Positions 8,804 to 18,400 of a stretch of DNA of 34,123 nucleotides are shown here, piece by piece; positions within the stretch are counted from its first letter, which is position 1, and each line of letters begins with the position of its first letter. This DNA is from Promethearchaeota archaeon (lineage in GTDB: Archaea > Asgardarchaeota > Lokiarchaeia > Sigyniarchaeales > SOKP01), in NCBI GenBank assembly GCA_016839915.1, contig JAEOTH010000010.1:1-34123 (forward strand), read 5' to 3'. The notes beneath the pieces are model-generated. The model was given only the letters and a program-made list of their open reading frames with translations. It made no database searches and had not been told where the DNA came from. The translations under genes and the position numbers were made by a program.

Positions 8804-8864
8804 AAAATAATTAAGTAAAAGTTAAAATAATATAATAAGGAAAGAAATAAGAAAAGGGAAGAAA

Positions 8865-9926
8865 ATGGCAAAAATATATTATTTAAGCTCATTAGAAGAA
8901 AGTGCGGGAAAAAGTTTTCTTTCAATAGGTTTTATTCAGAAATTGAAAAAAGAAGGAAAAAAATTTGCTTATTTTAAACCAATAGGAATCCCAAAAAGTG
9001 CTTTCACTAATAAAGCAGATCCAGATGTTGGTTTTATCTTAAACACGGTTTACCGAACAGATCTCCCATATGATTGTATTTCACCTGTTTCAATTCCAGA
9101 TGCATACTACGTTGATTTGGTGGATTCTATGAAAAAGGAAGAATTATTACAAAAAATTAAAGAAGTATATGATAAAATTACTAAAGATATAGATTATGTA
9201 ATTATTGAAGGTAATCCTAGTATTAGAAAATTTATTAGAGTAGGATTAGATGATGTTAGCATCGCTCAAACTCTAGATATTAATGAATTAATATATATTT
9301 CAACAGAATCGTCAGATCGATGTATTGATAACTTATTTTTCACTAAGAATTATTTTGAATTCCGTCAAGTTAGGATCAAGGGAATTCTTTTCAATAAAAT
9401 AGATTTTGATTATATAGCAAGAATTAAAGAACTTACGAAAGACCATATAAATAAGTATGACGTACCTGTATTAGGGATAATAGAAAGAAGTGTGGAGTTA
9501 TTTTCTCCTCGTGTAAATGAAATCATAGAACAAATTGGTGGAGAATTGATAAATGAACAAGCCTCTTCTGGCTTAAATAATTTAGTTGAAACATTTCTTA
9601 TAGGTGCTATGAACGCACAGGCAGCTTTAAAGTATTTACGACAAGTTAAAAGAGCTGCATTTATTACAGGGGGAGATAGAACTGATCTAGCAATGGCCGC
9701 GTTAACTCAAGACGTTTCTGCTCTTATATTAACAGGATTTATCCAACCAGATATAGGAGTAATTACTACTGCTAATGAAAAGGGAATTCCAATAATTCTA
9801 AGTCCATCTGATACATACACAACTATGAGAAATCTAGAACGTCTAAAACCAGGAATTCAAGAAGATGAAATTGAAAAGGTACTGAATTTAATTGAAAAAG
9901 AGATAAATTGGAATTTATTATTATAA
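8865..9926 (+). CDS. BioD-like P-loop protein with DRTGG domain (phosphotransacetylase-family regulator)
   Basis: Residues 1 to about 210 resemble the dethiobiotin-synthetase-like P-loop domain found at the N-terminus of long phosphotransacetylases. The P-loop is EESAGKS at 11-17. Residues about 215-330 match the DRTGG domain, with GGDRTD at 269-274. The catalytic phosphotransacetylase domain itself is absent. In other archaea such proteins often sit beside ADP-forming acetyl-CoA synthetase, exactly as here (61-base gap, same strand), so a regulatory or nucleotide-sensing role in acetyl-CoA metabolism is the best guess. Annotation as phosphate acetyltransferase would be misleading. The length of 353 residues is typical. 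The start has a purine-rich leader (GGGAAGAAA). Confidence 0.82.
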   Translation: MAKIYYLSSLEESAGKSFLSIGFIQKLKKEGKKFAYFKPIGIPKSAFTNKADPDVGFILNTVYRTDLPYDCISPVSIPDAYYVDLVDSMKKEELLQKIKEVYDKITKDIDYVIIEGNPSIRKFIRVGLDDVSIAQTLDINELIYISTESSDRCIDNLFFTKNYFEFRQVRIKGILFNKIDFDYIARIKELTKDHINKYDVPVLGIIERSVELFSPRVNEIIEQIGGELINEQASSGLNNLVETFLIGAMNAQAALKYLRQVKRAAFITGGDRTDLAMAALTQDVSALILTGFIQPDIGVITTANEKGIPIILSPSDTYTTMRNLERLKPGIQEDEIEKVLNLIEKEINWNLLL

Positions 9927-9999
9927 TAAGTTCAAAATTGAGAAATTAAAAAAAAAATTGTTGTTAGAATTTATTTTTTTTTTGTTATTTGTTTATTTT
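9927..9999. terminator. Bidirectional A/T-tract terminator between convergent genes
   Basis: This 73-base gap between two convergent genes holds a run of A on the plus strand (about 9947-9957) and a run of T (about 9972-9983). Each strand therefore exposes a T tract just after its gene. This fits archaeal oligo-T termination in both directions; no strong hairpin is seen. Confidence 0.45.
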
Positions 10000-10371
10000 T
10001 TATTCTTTTAATAGGACACCAAGAATTCCGCCAATCAGAACTAATATTGGATCAACGAAAATGAATGTGTAGACAAGCATTGGTCCAATTGCTGTTAGTG
10101 GGATAAACATTCCAATAGTCCCAACTAACCCAGCAATTAATGTTAGATAATTACCTTGTTTTTTACCTGTTATTGCCATAAATGCTCCCACTAATGCTAA
10201 TACACCTAGTATTATCGACATAACAAATGAAAGGGCAGCAATTGGAAAAATCGCAATTATTATTTGAATTAATGGATTTGTTAAACCAATAAGCCCTGCT
10301 ATTAATAACAAGATACCTCCAATTAAAGCAAGAATAGGACCAACTAACATTTTACCTTTTACAGTTTCCAT
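10000..10371 (-). CDS. Four-helix integral membrane protein, 123 aa
   Basis: The protein is nearly all hydrophobic, with four predicted membrane segments (about 10-28, 36-68, 77-92 and 97-120) rich in Gly, Ile and Leu. There are few charged residues in or near the membrane part and no catalytic motif. I do not recognise a specific family; DUF-type four-helix proteins of this look are common in Asgard genomes. The start is ATG, and the upstream 296-base gap to the next, divergent gene is the longest AT-rich promoter region in this part of the window. Function unknown. Confidence 0.7.
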   Translation of the reverse strand: METVKGKMLVGPILALIGGILLLIAGLIGLTNPLIQIIIAIFPIAALSFVMSIILGVLALVGAFMAITGKKQGNYLTLIAGLVGTIGMFIPLTAIGPMLVYTFIFVDPILVLIGGILGVLLKE

Positions 10372-10667
10372 TTTTCTAACCTTATTATGTTTTTTTTTTG
10401 GATTAAATAATCAAGTTTGATGATTATAATTTTATTATTTATTTTAATTATATTTAAATCTTATAGTTTTAATGAATTCTAATATTTTCAACTATTAGAA
10501 ACGTATAATATATTAATCTACAAATAATTTTGTCGATTATAATCTAGAACCATTGACGTTACTAAAAAAAGGTTAAAAAGATTCTTTATTTTTCCAAAAT
10601 TTAAATAGAAGTAAAACTTAAATAATTTTCAAATAATAATAATAATCAACGAAATTCTAAAAAATAG

Positions 10668-11399
10668 ATGAATCTTATGGCAGACATTAGAAAAAATATT
10701 TGGCTTATTCCATTAGTTGCAGGTATCCTTGCTCTTATTGCCGTAGTAACTCCCGCTGTTAGTATGAATTTATTAGGTATGGTCACGGCTAGTCTTTGGT
10801 TTTGGGGCTTATACATCTATGATTATACTGGATTTTTTTCTGGAACAGATTTTATTATGGATCCTTTAGTTTTAATTCCCTCACTGGTCACTACCATTTT
10901 AATTACTCTAAGCGGAGTTTTACTGATATCAGCTGCTGCTAAACTTAAGAGAGATAGCGATAAACTAGGGTTTGTTAGAAATTTTTCAGTTATCAGTGGT
11001 GCATTAACTCTTATTGCCGAGATATTATGGCTTGTTATGGTACCTTTGTTTTTTCCTATGGCTTATTATTGGGATGCAGTTTTAACCGGATTTCCTTATA
11101 CATTCTGGACATGGAATATGGGATTTTTAAATTATCCTCTACATAGTGCAGGATTTGGGATTATTGGAGGCTTTATAGCAGCTGCTATAGCATTTATTGC
11201 CGCTGGTGTTGCTAGTTATTTTTCAAAGGAGCGTCCGATGAAAATTCCCGAAAAGAAAGAAGTCATCCCTGTGACTAAAGAAGCACCTCCGGCAAAAGGA
11301 CCAGAACTTAAATTTTGCCCTGAATGTGGAGCAGAAATTGAAGACCCTGATATCAAATTCTGTGGAAAATGTGGATTTGAATTTAAAACTCCTGGATAA
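10668..11399 (+). CDS. Membrane protein with C-terminal zinc ribbon
   Basis: Four membrane segments are visible (about 13-30, 62-90, 105-130 and 160-186). A short Lys/Glu/Pro linker leads to a rubredoxin-like zinc ribbon at the end: FCPECG at about 217-222 and FCGKCG at about 233-238. The ribbon must be cytoplasmic if the basic linker follows the inside rule. Such zinc-ribbon-tailed membrane proteins are frequent in archaea, and the ribbon usually serves in protein contacts. No enzyme motif is seen. Two possible starts exist, ATG at 10668 and ATG at 10677; the first gives the extra MNL. A 12-base T run follows the stop. Confidence 0.75.
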   Translation: MNLMADIRKNIWLIPLVAGILALIAVVTPAVSMNLLGMVTASLWFWGLYIYDYTGFFSGTDFIMDPLVLIPSLVTTILITLSGVLLISAAAKLKRDSDKLGFVRNFSVISGALTLIAEILWLVMVPLFFPMAYYWDAVLTGFPYTFWTWNMGFLNYPLHSAGFGIIGGFIAAAIAFIAAGVASYFSKERPMKIPEKKEVIPVTKEAPPAKGPELKFCPECGAEIEDPDIKFCGKCGFEFKTPG

Positions 11400-11411
11400 A
11401 GTTCTCTATAA

Positions 11412-11423
11412 TTTTTTTTTTTT
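11412..11423 (+). terminator. 12-base T run downstream of the zinc-ribbon membrane protein
   Basis: An uninterrupted run of twelve T residues begins 13 bases after the stop codon. This is the clearest oligo-T terminator candidate in the window. It separates the membrane protein gene from the remnant-bearing gap that follows. Confidence 0.5.
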
Positions 11424-11614
11424 ATCTTTTACTATTAAATCAATATTGGTATTAGAATGCACATATCGCCTTAATCATATTTATATTAATATAATAGGAA
11501 AATTTCTTCAAAAGAATAAAGCTCATTCATTTTAAGATTGATAATAAACTTAATTAATTTTCTTTTATATCTCCAATCATTAAGGATTAAAACTTTTTAA
11601 TTGTGTGAAAAGTT

Positions 11615-11764
11615 ATGGCTTATCTAAGAGTAAAGGAGATTGAATAGGCCATTAGAGAGATTGCTAATCATGCAAATGAAGCTGCTAAAAGTGGAAAAAA
11701 AAATTTAATCAATTTAATCCTAATTAGTGAATTTAATTTTATTAGAAATATTTCTTTTAATTAA
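11615..11764 (+). pseudogene. Possible degraded small gene, weakly histone-fold-like
   Basis: An ATG opens a frame reading MAYLRVKEIE, then a TAG, then AIREIANHANEAAKSGKKN before drifting into AT-rich codons and stopping at 11762-11764. The piece after the TAG resembles the end of an archaeal histone fold (A-EIA-HA-E-AK followed by a small basic GKKN/GRKT loop). The similarity breaks at a run of nine A residues, where a frameshift would be easy. If real, it is a decayed histone-like or other small DNA-binding gene inside an otherwise empty 408-base gap (11400-11807). The match is short and could be chance. Confidence 0.25.
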
Positions 11765-11807
11765 ATTATAAATATTTATTTTACACCTATAGAGTTTTGA
11801 GGAAAAA

Positions 11808-12923
11808 ATGATAATAGGAATCCCAAAAGAAATAAAGCCAGGAGAAGGACGAGTAAGTCTTTCGCCCTATAATGTTGAGGAACTTGTTCATCTAGGTCAT
11901 AATATAATACTCGAACATGCCGCTGGAAAAAATGCAGGATTTAATGATGAACAATATCTTAAAGCAGGAGCAAAAGTTCATGATACTAAAAGAAAGATTT
12001 ATACAGATTCAGATATACTTGTTAAAGTTAAAGAGCCCGTTTTAGAAGAATTAAATTATTTTAATCCTGGACCCATTTTATTTTCTTTCTTACATTTATC
12101 TGCTGTTAAAGAATTAACAGATGTATTTTTAAAGGGTAAATCAACAGCAATCGCTTTTGAATCTGTCGAATTGGATAATGGGCATTTACCGATTTTAATA
12201 CCTATGTCTGAGATAGCAGGAAGGATGGCTCTGATTAAAGGTGCTAATTTAATTACTTTCCATAATAAAGGTAAAGGTGTTTTATTAGGAGGGGCTACTG
12301 GAGTATATAGAGGACGTGTTACTGTATTAGGGGGAGGGACTGCTGGCATGAATGCTGCATTAGCAGGCTATGGTTTGGGTTCTGATGTAACAATCTTAGA
12401 AAGAAATATAGCACGTATTAGATATCTAAAGGAAATTTTGCCAAGAGGAATTAATGTTATTATGTCAAATATAAGAAATATAAGAGAAAGTGTTAAAAAA
12501 GCAGATATTTTAATTGGGACTGTTTTAATTCCAAATGCTAAAGCACCAAGGATTGTTTCAAGAGAGATGGTTAGATCAATGAACCCTGGTTCTGTGATAA
12601 TTGATGTTTCAATTGACCAAGGAGGTTGTATAGAAACTAGTAAACCTACAAATCACGAAGAACCTACCTATATAGAAGAAGGAATAATTCATTATTGTGT
12701 TACAAATATGCCTGGTGCTTATCCAAGAACATCTACAGAAGCATTATCTGAAAGTTTATTTCCCTATTTATTAAACTTAATATCGGATGAAGATATTGTT
12801 AATGTTCTTAAAAAATATCCTTCATTAAGAAAAGGTGTTAATATTTTTAAGGGTAACTTAACGATAAAAGAAATAGCAGAGACTTTTAACTATTCCTATA
12901 AAAATATAGAAGAACTTTTATAA
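11808..12923 (+). CDS. ald: Alanine dehydrogenase
   Basis: The enzyme oxidatively deaminates L-alanine to pyruvate and ammonium with NAD. The catalytic set is intact at its canonical positions: R15, K75, H96 and D270. The NAD-binding Rossmann glycine motif GGGTAG is at 175-180, preceded by GRVTVLG. The length of 371 residues is standard for the AlaDH/PNT family, and there is no transhydrogenase membrane part. A GAGGAA Shine-Dalgarno precedes the ATG. The C-terminal 60 residues end in a helix that looks like a weak helix-turn-helix ([12 protein letters not shown]), a usual AlaDH tail. In a peptide-fermenting archaeon it would feed pyruvate toward acyl-CoA, matching the ADP-forming synthetase and aminopeptidase nearby. 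The family call is strong. Confidence 0.95.
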   Translation: MIIGIPKEIKPGEGRVSLSPYNVEELVHLGHNIILEHAAGKNAGFNDEQYLKAGAKVHDTKRKIYTDSDILVKVKEPVLEELNYFNPGPILFSFLHLSAVKELTDVFLKGKSTAIAFESVELDNGHLPILIPMSEIAGRMALIKGANLITFHNKGKGVLLGGATGVYRGRVTVLGGGTAGMNAALAGYGLGSDVTILERNIARIRYLKEILPRGINVIMSNIRNIRESVKKADILIGTVLIPNAKAPRIVSREMVRSMNPGSVIIDVSIDQGGCIETSKPTNHEEPTYIEEGIIHYCVTNMPGAYPRTSTEALSESLFPYLLNLISDEDIVNVLKKYPSLRKGVNIFKGNLTIKEIAETFNYSYKNIEELL

Positions 12924-13018
12924 TTTATTTCAAATCATCATAGAAAAAATAGCAAAATTTAGAACGACCTAGACTCATAAGAAAAAATAAGAAAAAAACA
13001 TATAATAGTTGAGAATAT

Positions 13019-13309
13019 ATGGCTTCTTTAACAACAGGGAGGAAACGTTTAAAGAAAGAAAGAGCTGGGATTTATTTTGATATACTTTGTGGCATTACAT
13101 CCGCAATAATAGCTCTGAGTGCCATAATATTTGTTGTTATAGTAAAAGGAATTTATAGTATTGGTTGGTTTGCAGCGGGCCTTACATTTTGGATTTTCTA
13201 TCTAATATTTTCCTTTTTTTTAATGGGCGTAGGAATTTATACTTGGTATAAAGAAAAAAATTATGATAAATATGGACCAAGAAAAGATCTGAAAGCCCCT
13301 ATTATGTAA
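13019..13309 (+). CDS. Small two-helix membrane protein, 96 aa
   Basis: Two membrane segments (about 20-45 and 48-75) are flanked by strongly basic ends (GRKRLKKER at the N-terminus, charged Lys/Asp/Tyr at the C-terminus). Both ends are therefore likely cytoplasmic. I do not recognise a family. It starts 95 bases after alanine dehydrogenase on the same strand and could be cotranscribed with it. No catalytic motif. Confidence 0.65.
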   Translation: MASLTTGRKRLKKERAGIYFDILCGITSAIIALSAIIFVVIVKGIYSIGWFAAGLTFWIFYLIFSFFLMGVGIYTWYKEKNYDKYGPRKDLKAPIM

Positions 13310-13354
13310 ATTCTTATTATTTATATGGTGGTCTTCCTTCCATGAAATACAAAA

Positions 13355-13474
13355 TTATTTATACAATATTGGTGCTTTTCCTACTATAAAAGCTCCTTCT
13401 TCATCAATTATGAGAGTATCTGACATAGTACCTCCCGTATCAAAAGCTATAATTCTAATTCTATTTAAAATTAT
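13355..13474 (-). pseudogene. N-terminal remnant of a hydantoinase/oxoprolinase (acetone carboxylase-type) gene
   Basis: On the minus strand, an open stretch of 39 codons between two stops encodes RIIAFDTGGTMSDTLIIDEE followed by GAFIVGKAP and a premature stop. The DTGGT-DT-hhDE-G-hhhGKA pattern is the phosphate-binding first strand-loop of the actin-like ATPase domain at the start of HyuA, 5-oxoprolinase and acetone carboxylase beta subunits. Those proteins run to about 700 residues; here nothing recognisable remains after residue 39, and no start codon precedes it. It is a decay product, or a small piece copied from an intact gene elsewhere, left in the 217-base gap before the aminopeptidase. 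Confidence 0.72.
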
Positions 13475-13526
13475 TTAAGTCTTCAATTTCATAAACATAA
13501 AAATGAGATGAAAAATTAGGTTAATT

Positions 13527-14636
13527 ATGATTAATACTTTCTATGAAAAATTAGCAAAACTAGCTATAAATTATGCTGTTAACGTAAAGAAGGGAGAAAG
13601 AATCTTCATTGCAGGTCCTGCTTTAGCACAAGAGCTTTTTCAAGCTATGTATATTGAAACTGTCAAAGCTGGAGGTCATCCTTTACTTAATGTTCAAATT
13701 GAAGGAATTCAAGAATTAAGATTAAAATATTCATCTGATGAACAATTACTTTATGTAGATCCCATTCAAAAATCGATTATTCAAGAATTTGATTCATATA
13801 TTGTAATCTCTGGAGATTATAATACGCGTAAAATGAGTTTAGTTGATCCAAAATTGATAACGAAAGTTCAAGGATCACCAGCTAATAGAGAGGTTTGGGG
13901 CATTTTAATGGAGAGGATAGGTAAAAAAGAATTAAAATATCTTCTAATACCATTTCCATGTAATTCTTTTGCCCAAGAAGCTAAAATGGATTTATTTTCT
14001 TATTTTAAATTTATAGAGAAAGCTTTGTTCCTAGATAAAGAAGATCCTGTAAAAGAATGGGTAGCTATGGAAAAAAAACAAGAAAAAATTTGTGATTTTC
14101 TAAAAAATATTGAAAAAATCCAGGTGATTGGTGAAGATACGGATATAACTATGTCTGTAAAAGAGAGGCTATGGTTAAATGATTGTGGTCATAAGAATTT
14201 ACCCGCAGGTGAGATTTATACAGGTCCGGTTGAGACTTCTGTAAATGGACATATTCGGTTTACATACCCAGGAATTTACCAAGGAAAGGAAATTGAAAAT
14301 ATATATTTAGAATTCAAAGATGGAAGAGTAATAAAATCATCCGCAGATAAAGGTGAAGAACTATTAAAAGAAATTTTAAAAATTGAAAATGCTGACGTAT
14401 TAGGAGAATTTGCCATTGGAACTAATTTCGGTATTACGAAATTTACGAAAAACATGCTTTTCGATGAGAAAATTGGAGGGACAATTCATTGCGCTCTTGG
14501 AGCTGGAATTGAGGAAGCCGGGTCACAAAATAAATGTGGAATACATTGGGATATTTTAAAAGATATGAAGTCACCGAATTCTAGGATTATCGCTGATGGA
14601 AATATAATTTATGAAACAGGTAAATGGAACTTATAA
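13527..14636 (+). CDS. M29-family metallo-aminopeptidase
   Basis: This cytoplasmic enzyme removes N-terminal amino acids from peptides with a two-metal centre. The family's metal ligands are visible in order: E229 in NLPAGEIYTGPVE, E294 in GEFAIGTN, H321 in GGTIHCALG, and H340 plus D342 in HWDILKD. The length of 369 residues is close to the 400 or so of thermophilic M29 enzymes such as AmpS. The N-terminal 180 residues form the non-catalytic domain that closes the dimer cavity. Start ATG; no strong Shine-Dalgarno. It fits peptide catabolism feeding alanine dehydrogenase and the ADP-forming synthetase upstream. Family assignment is secure; peptide preference is unknown. Confidence 0.92.
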   Translation: MINTFYEKLAKLAINYAVNVKKGERIFIAGPALAQELFQAMYIETVKAGGHPLLNVQIEGIQELRLKYSSDEQLLYVDPIQKSIIQEFDSYIVISGDYNTRKMSLVDPKLITKVQGSPANREVWGILMERIGKKELKYLLIPFPCNSFAQEAKMDLFSYFKFIEKALFLDKEDPVKEWVAMEKKQEKICDFLKNIEKIQVIGEDTDITMSVKERLWLNDCGHKNLPAGEIYTGPVETSVNGHIRFTYPGIYQGKEIENIYLEFKDGRVIKSSADKGEELLKEILKIENADVLGEFAIGTNFGITKFTKNMLFDEKIGGTIHCALGAGIEEAGSQNKCGIHWDILKDMKSPNSRIIADGNIIYETGKWNL

Positions 14637-15078
14637 ATATCATTCTAAATCTCTCTTTTGGATAAATTTAAAAGCTAATTTTCAAATTTTATATACACAT
14701 TTGTCTTATAGAGATTTCAGGAGTCTAAATCTTCATTATTGATTTCTCTTAACAATATTTATCTAATCTATTTTAGTAAATACGTTTATTAAGTTGAAAT
14801 TTTTCATTCGTGTCTTGTTTTATTGAAACAAAATGATACCTATATATTATATTGGAAAATAAAATAGCTGGTAAATATAATACTAAGATATCATAAATTT
14901 TTTTACACACAAAATATTTTCATTAAGATTTTGGGATTTAAGTCCGTATCGGGTTGAAGAAATATAGCATATGATCAATTTGTGCGGACTGATATCACAC
15001 AAAATTAATAAAATAAATGGTCTTAAAAATAAGTTTTAAGTTTAAATAATTAGAAGGGAAGAAAAAAGCTAGGGAAAA
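14637..15078. other. 442-base gap without a gene
   Basis: No frame of useful length and no tRNA- or rRNA-like pattern is seen. The only structured part is a 6-base perfect stem (AGTCCG at 14941-14946 with CGGACT at 14986-14991, extendable by G-U pairs to nine) around a less AT-rich loop. That patch has more GC than its surroundings and could be part of a small RNA, but nothing identifies it. The 3' end carries a purine-rich leader for the next gene. Confidence 0.4.
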
Positions 15079-15393
15079 ATGAAAATTAATAACAATAGTG
15101 ATACATTTGAATCAGATTTCTATTTGAAAATCATTGATTTCTTTCAGAATGAAGAAGGAGATAGAGAAAAAACAGAAATTTGGAAAAATAGATCAATGAT
15201 TGAGCTTATGAAGTATCTTAAACGTACCCGAAATCGAACTTTTGTTATGAACGCTATAATTTTAATACTTTCCTTATTTGAAGATATCCCCCCAGACATT
15301 TACAACAATCGTGGCGTTAATATTAATCGAATTTCAGGAAAAGATAAAAGATTTTTTATTGATGGTTTGAAAGAAGAATTTTTACCAAATTAA
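15079..15393 (+). CDS. Hypothetical protein, 104 aa
   Basis: I do not recognise this protein. It is charged and probably helical, with one hydrophobic stretch (about 55-68) that looks like a buried helix rather than a membrane span. The start ATG follows a purine-rich leader containing AGGG. It lies 74 bases upstream of the large receptor-like gene on the same strand, so the two may be cotranscribed; this is the only hint of a role. Confidence 0.6.
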   Translation: MKINNNSDTFESDFYLKIIDFFQNEEGDREKTEIWKNRSMIELMKYLKRTRNRTFVMNAIILILSLFEDIPPDIYNNRGVNINRISGKDKRFFIDGLKEEFLPN

Positions 15394-15467
15394 ACTATCA
15401 TTTAAATTCATGAAATTTTATTAAATTTACATAAAAATATCAGTTTTCTTTAATTAAGGGGATATAT

Positions 15468-18400
15468 TTGATAAAAAAAAATGCTAAACATAGTTTAATA
15501 AAAAAATATCAGAAAACTCTTGTTATAGGTTTTGTTCTCTTGTTAACGATTTTTACTAATTCATTTTTATTCAATAATTTCAATCAAGGTAATAGCGAGA
15601 ATAATGAACAAGATAACAAAAAAATATCAATTGCAAATGGGGAGACACTCTTATTCCAAGGAATTGAAGCTCCTTTGTTAATAAATGATACAGGAATTCT
15701 TTATGATAATAATCAGCATGTTTCTCTAACTAATCAAGAAGAACTCAATTTAACTTATTATCTAGATGATATTCATGAATGGAAAGGATCAAAAATTCAG
15801 ACAAACATAAGAAATGTCCATGATACGAGAGATTGGGTTCAAAATAATGACTTTTACAGTCTTGATACTCCATATAAAGTAGATGAAGAACAATTTAATA
15901 TTGATCCTCCAGGGAATCCCGACCACAATTATAGTTATGGCTTGGATAATGATCCTAGTAATCCTTCTAATATTCATAGCACCATTAGTGAAAGCGGAGC
16001 TAGCGCGATGAGGCTACATTTTTCTCGTATAGAAATTGAACGTAATTGGGATTTACTTTATATTTATGATGGAAATAATGATCTACAATTTGCCTTTACT
16101 GGAATGGCAACTGATTTTTATACTCCTTGGATTATTTCTGATACTTTAAAGATTACTATTAATTCCGATGGATCAATAGAGTGGTATGGATATGTTATGG
16201 ATTATTATGAATTTTATAATTCAAGTACTAATTACTTTGAATATACAAATTCATGGGGTTATAGTAATAATAACATTACAAACTTTGGACCAGGCGAGAT
16301 TGACAGTAACACAGCAATGTACTTAACATTAATGGGAGAACCGAGAAGAGAGACCTGGATGAAGGCAAGATATCAGGAAGGTCATTTTTCAGAGATATAT
16401 CAAAATATTACTATACCAAGGGGTGCCATTATTGATGGATACATCAGTTTTAATTATTATGCGGAATCTGCAATGGCGTCTAATGAAAATTTTCTCTATT
16501 GTGAGATAAATAATGAACGTATTTATTCTAAAGGATTGAGAGATATTGTAGATGCAGGAAGAAAAAGCTGGCATAGCACAGGTAAAATTTATATGGATTT
16601 ATGGGTCAACACTTCAAATATTTTTAATGATATTCAAAATAATAATGAAATTAACATTTCTGTAGGGATTATGAGTGGTGCTTCAATCACATACTCGGGA
16701 TTTAAAGATTTGTTTCAACAAATCTTTTGGTTTGACAATATTTCGCTAATACTAACCTCTCTAGCAAATTCAACTCAATCTGACATTAATCTAACGTTAA
16801 ATGGAGAAAATTTTATTGATAATAATCAATGGGGGAGTTCACATTTAAATTTAACAGGTTATTGGGAAAACAATCCAGTAACATTAAATGTGGAAACATT
16901 ATCTCCTTCTCTTGAATTTGAGTTAGATACTATTTTATATGGTTATCACGAGACAACTTCAAGAGTAGAACAAACAACGCAACCTGGAGTTTCCTATCAA
17001 ATTCTACAAAATTGCTCCGTAAATTGGGAATTTACTCATAATTTTTATATGCCTGCGAAATATTCTGATTTTGAATTTAAAATAATTAAGCCAAATAATT
17101 GGGAATTCATTTCTGTTTTAGATCCTACTTTTCAATTAATTCCTTTTGAAGGAGGGAATCTTGGTGATACTTATTTAAAAATTAACAATACTAACGCAAA
17201 TTTTCCGGGTTGGTGGACATTTATAGCAATCTCTCCGAATTATATTAACAGCGTAAATACAGAAATGCTTAAAGGAGGAGAATGGGGTGATTTTTCATTT
17301 AGAACAGGGGAAGTCACAAAAATAAAAACTCAAATAAACTATTCAAATGAAATTCCTAAAAATTTAGATCTAACTAATGTTAATTTGACTATTAATTATC
17401 CTAATGGAAGTATTTGGTTTCAAGAATCTAAAGCCCCATATTCAAATGGTACAGTGATTTTTGACGATATAATATTTAATCCAGGAAATTCAATTGGAGG
17501 TATTTATAATTACTCTCTATTTTGGAGTAATGGAACTGCTATTGGTGGTATAAAATCGAATTTCATATTAGTGCATGATAGTTATTTAACTATTCTAAAA
17601 CCAGATGATGCAGAATTAGATCATCAAACAGGTGCTACGGTAGGAGATATAATACCTTTACGTGTATATTTAAGAGATGCTGAAACAGGACATTCAATTC
17701 CAAATGCAATTTTATCTTATAATTGGACTACAGGGACTAGATTTTTAGTAGAAGCTGCTTTAGGAATATACGATGGCATACTTGATACTTCTGATCTAGG
17801 TGGTTATGGATTATATAATATTATTATTAACTCAAGTAAAACTGGTTTTATAAATAGCAATTTAACATTGATAATTAACCTTGGTGAGGATACTAACTTA
17901 CAACGATTAGATTCAGATTCAAAAATAATAGTTGATCAAAATAGTACTATAAGATTTTTTTATTATTCTGAATATGACGATGAAGGAATTTCAGGTGCTC
18001 AAGTTTCGGTTAATATTAGTGACTCTCAGTATTATACAACACGAGATTTGTCTGGGGGGATTTATACTATTGAGTTCAGTACAATATTTTATAATGGTAC
18101 AGGAACATACCGGTTAATGTTTGAATTTACAGCAATAGGATACGAACCTCAATTACATATATATCAATTTGAAGTAATGGAGCCTCCAGTATTACCAGAA
18201 AGCCCAAATTATTTTCTATGGGCACTTTTATTTGCTTCTATAGGTATTGGTGCGATTTTTGGGATACTTAGTTTACGATCATATGTGTTATTACCTTTAA
18301 AAAGGAAAAAAGAAGCGGAATTACTTTCAAGAACACAGAAATTTAGAGATCTAAAAAATATCCAGGCAATTGTAGTTATTCATAAATTAAGTGGTATTCC

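Noticed and set aside
11326..11535. 69-codon plus-strand frame overlapping the end of the zinc-ribbon membrane protein
   Set aside because: It begins inside the zinc-ribbon coding sequence in another frame, runs through the T-run terminator and has a composition typical of random AT-rich sequence.
14941..15000. Possible C/D box small RNA or tRNA-like hairpin
   Set aside because: A short stem and CTGA are present, but the box C consensus has mismatches, no D'/C' pair is in place and no tRNA arms are seen.
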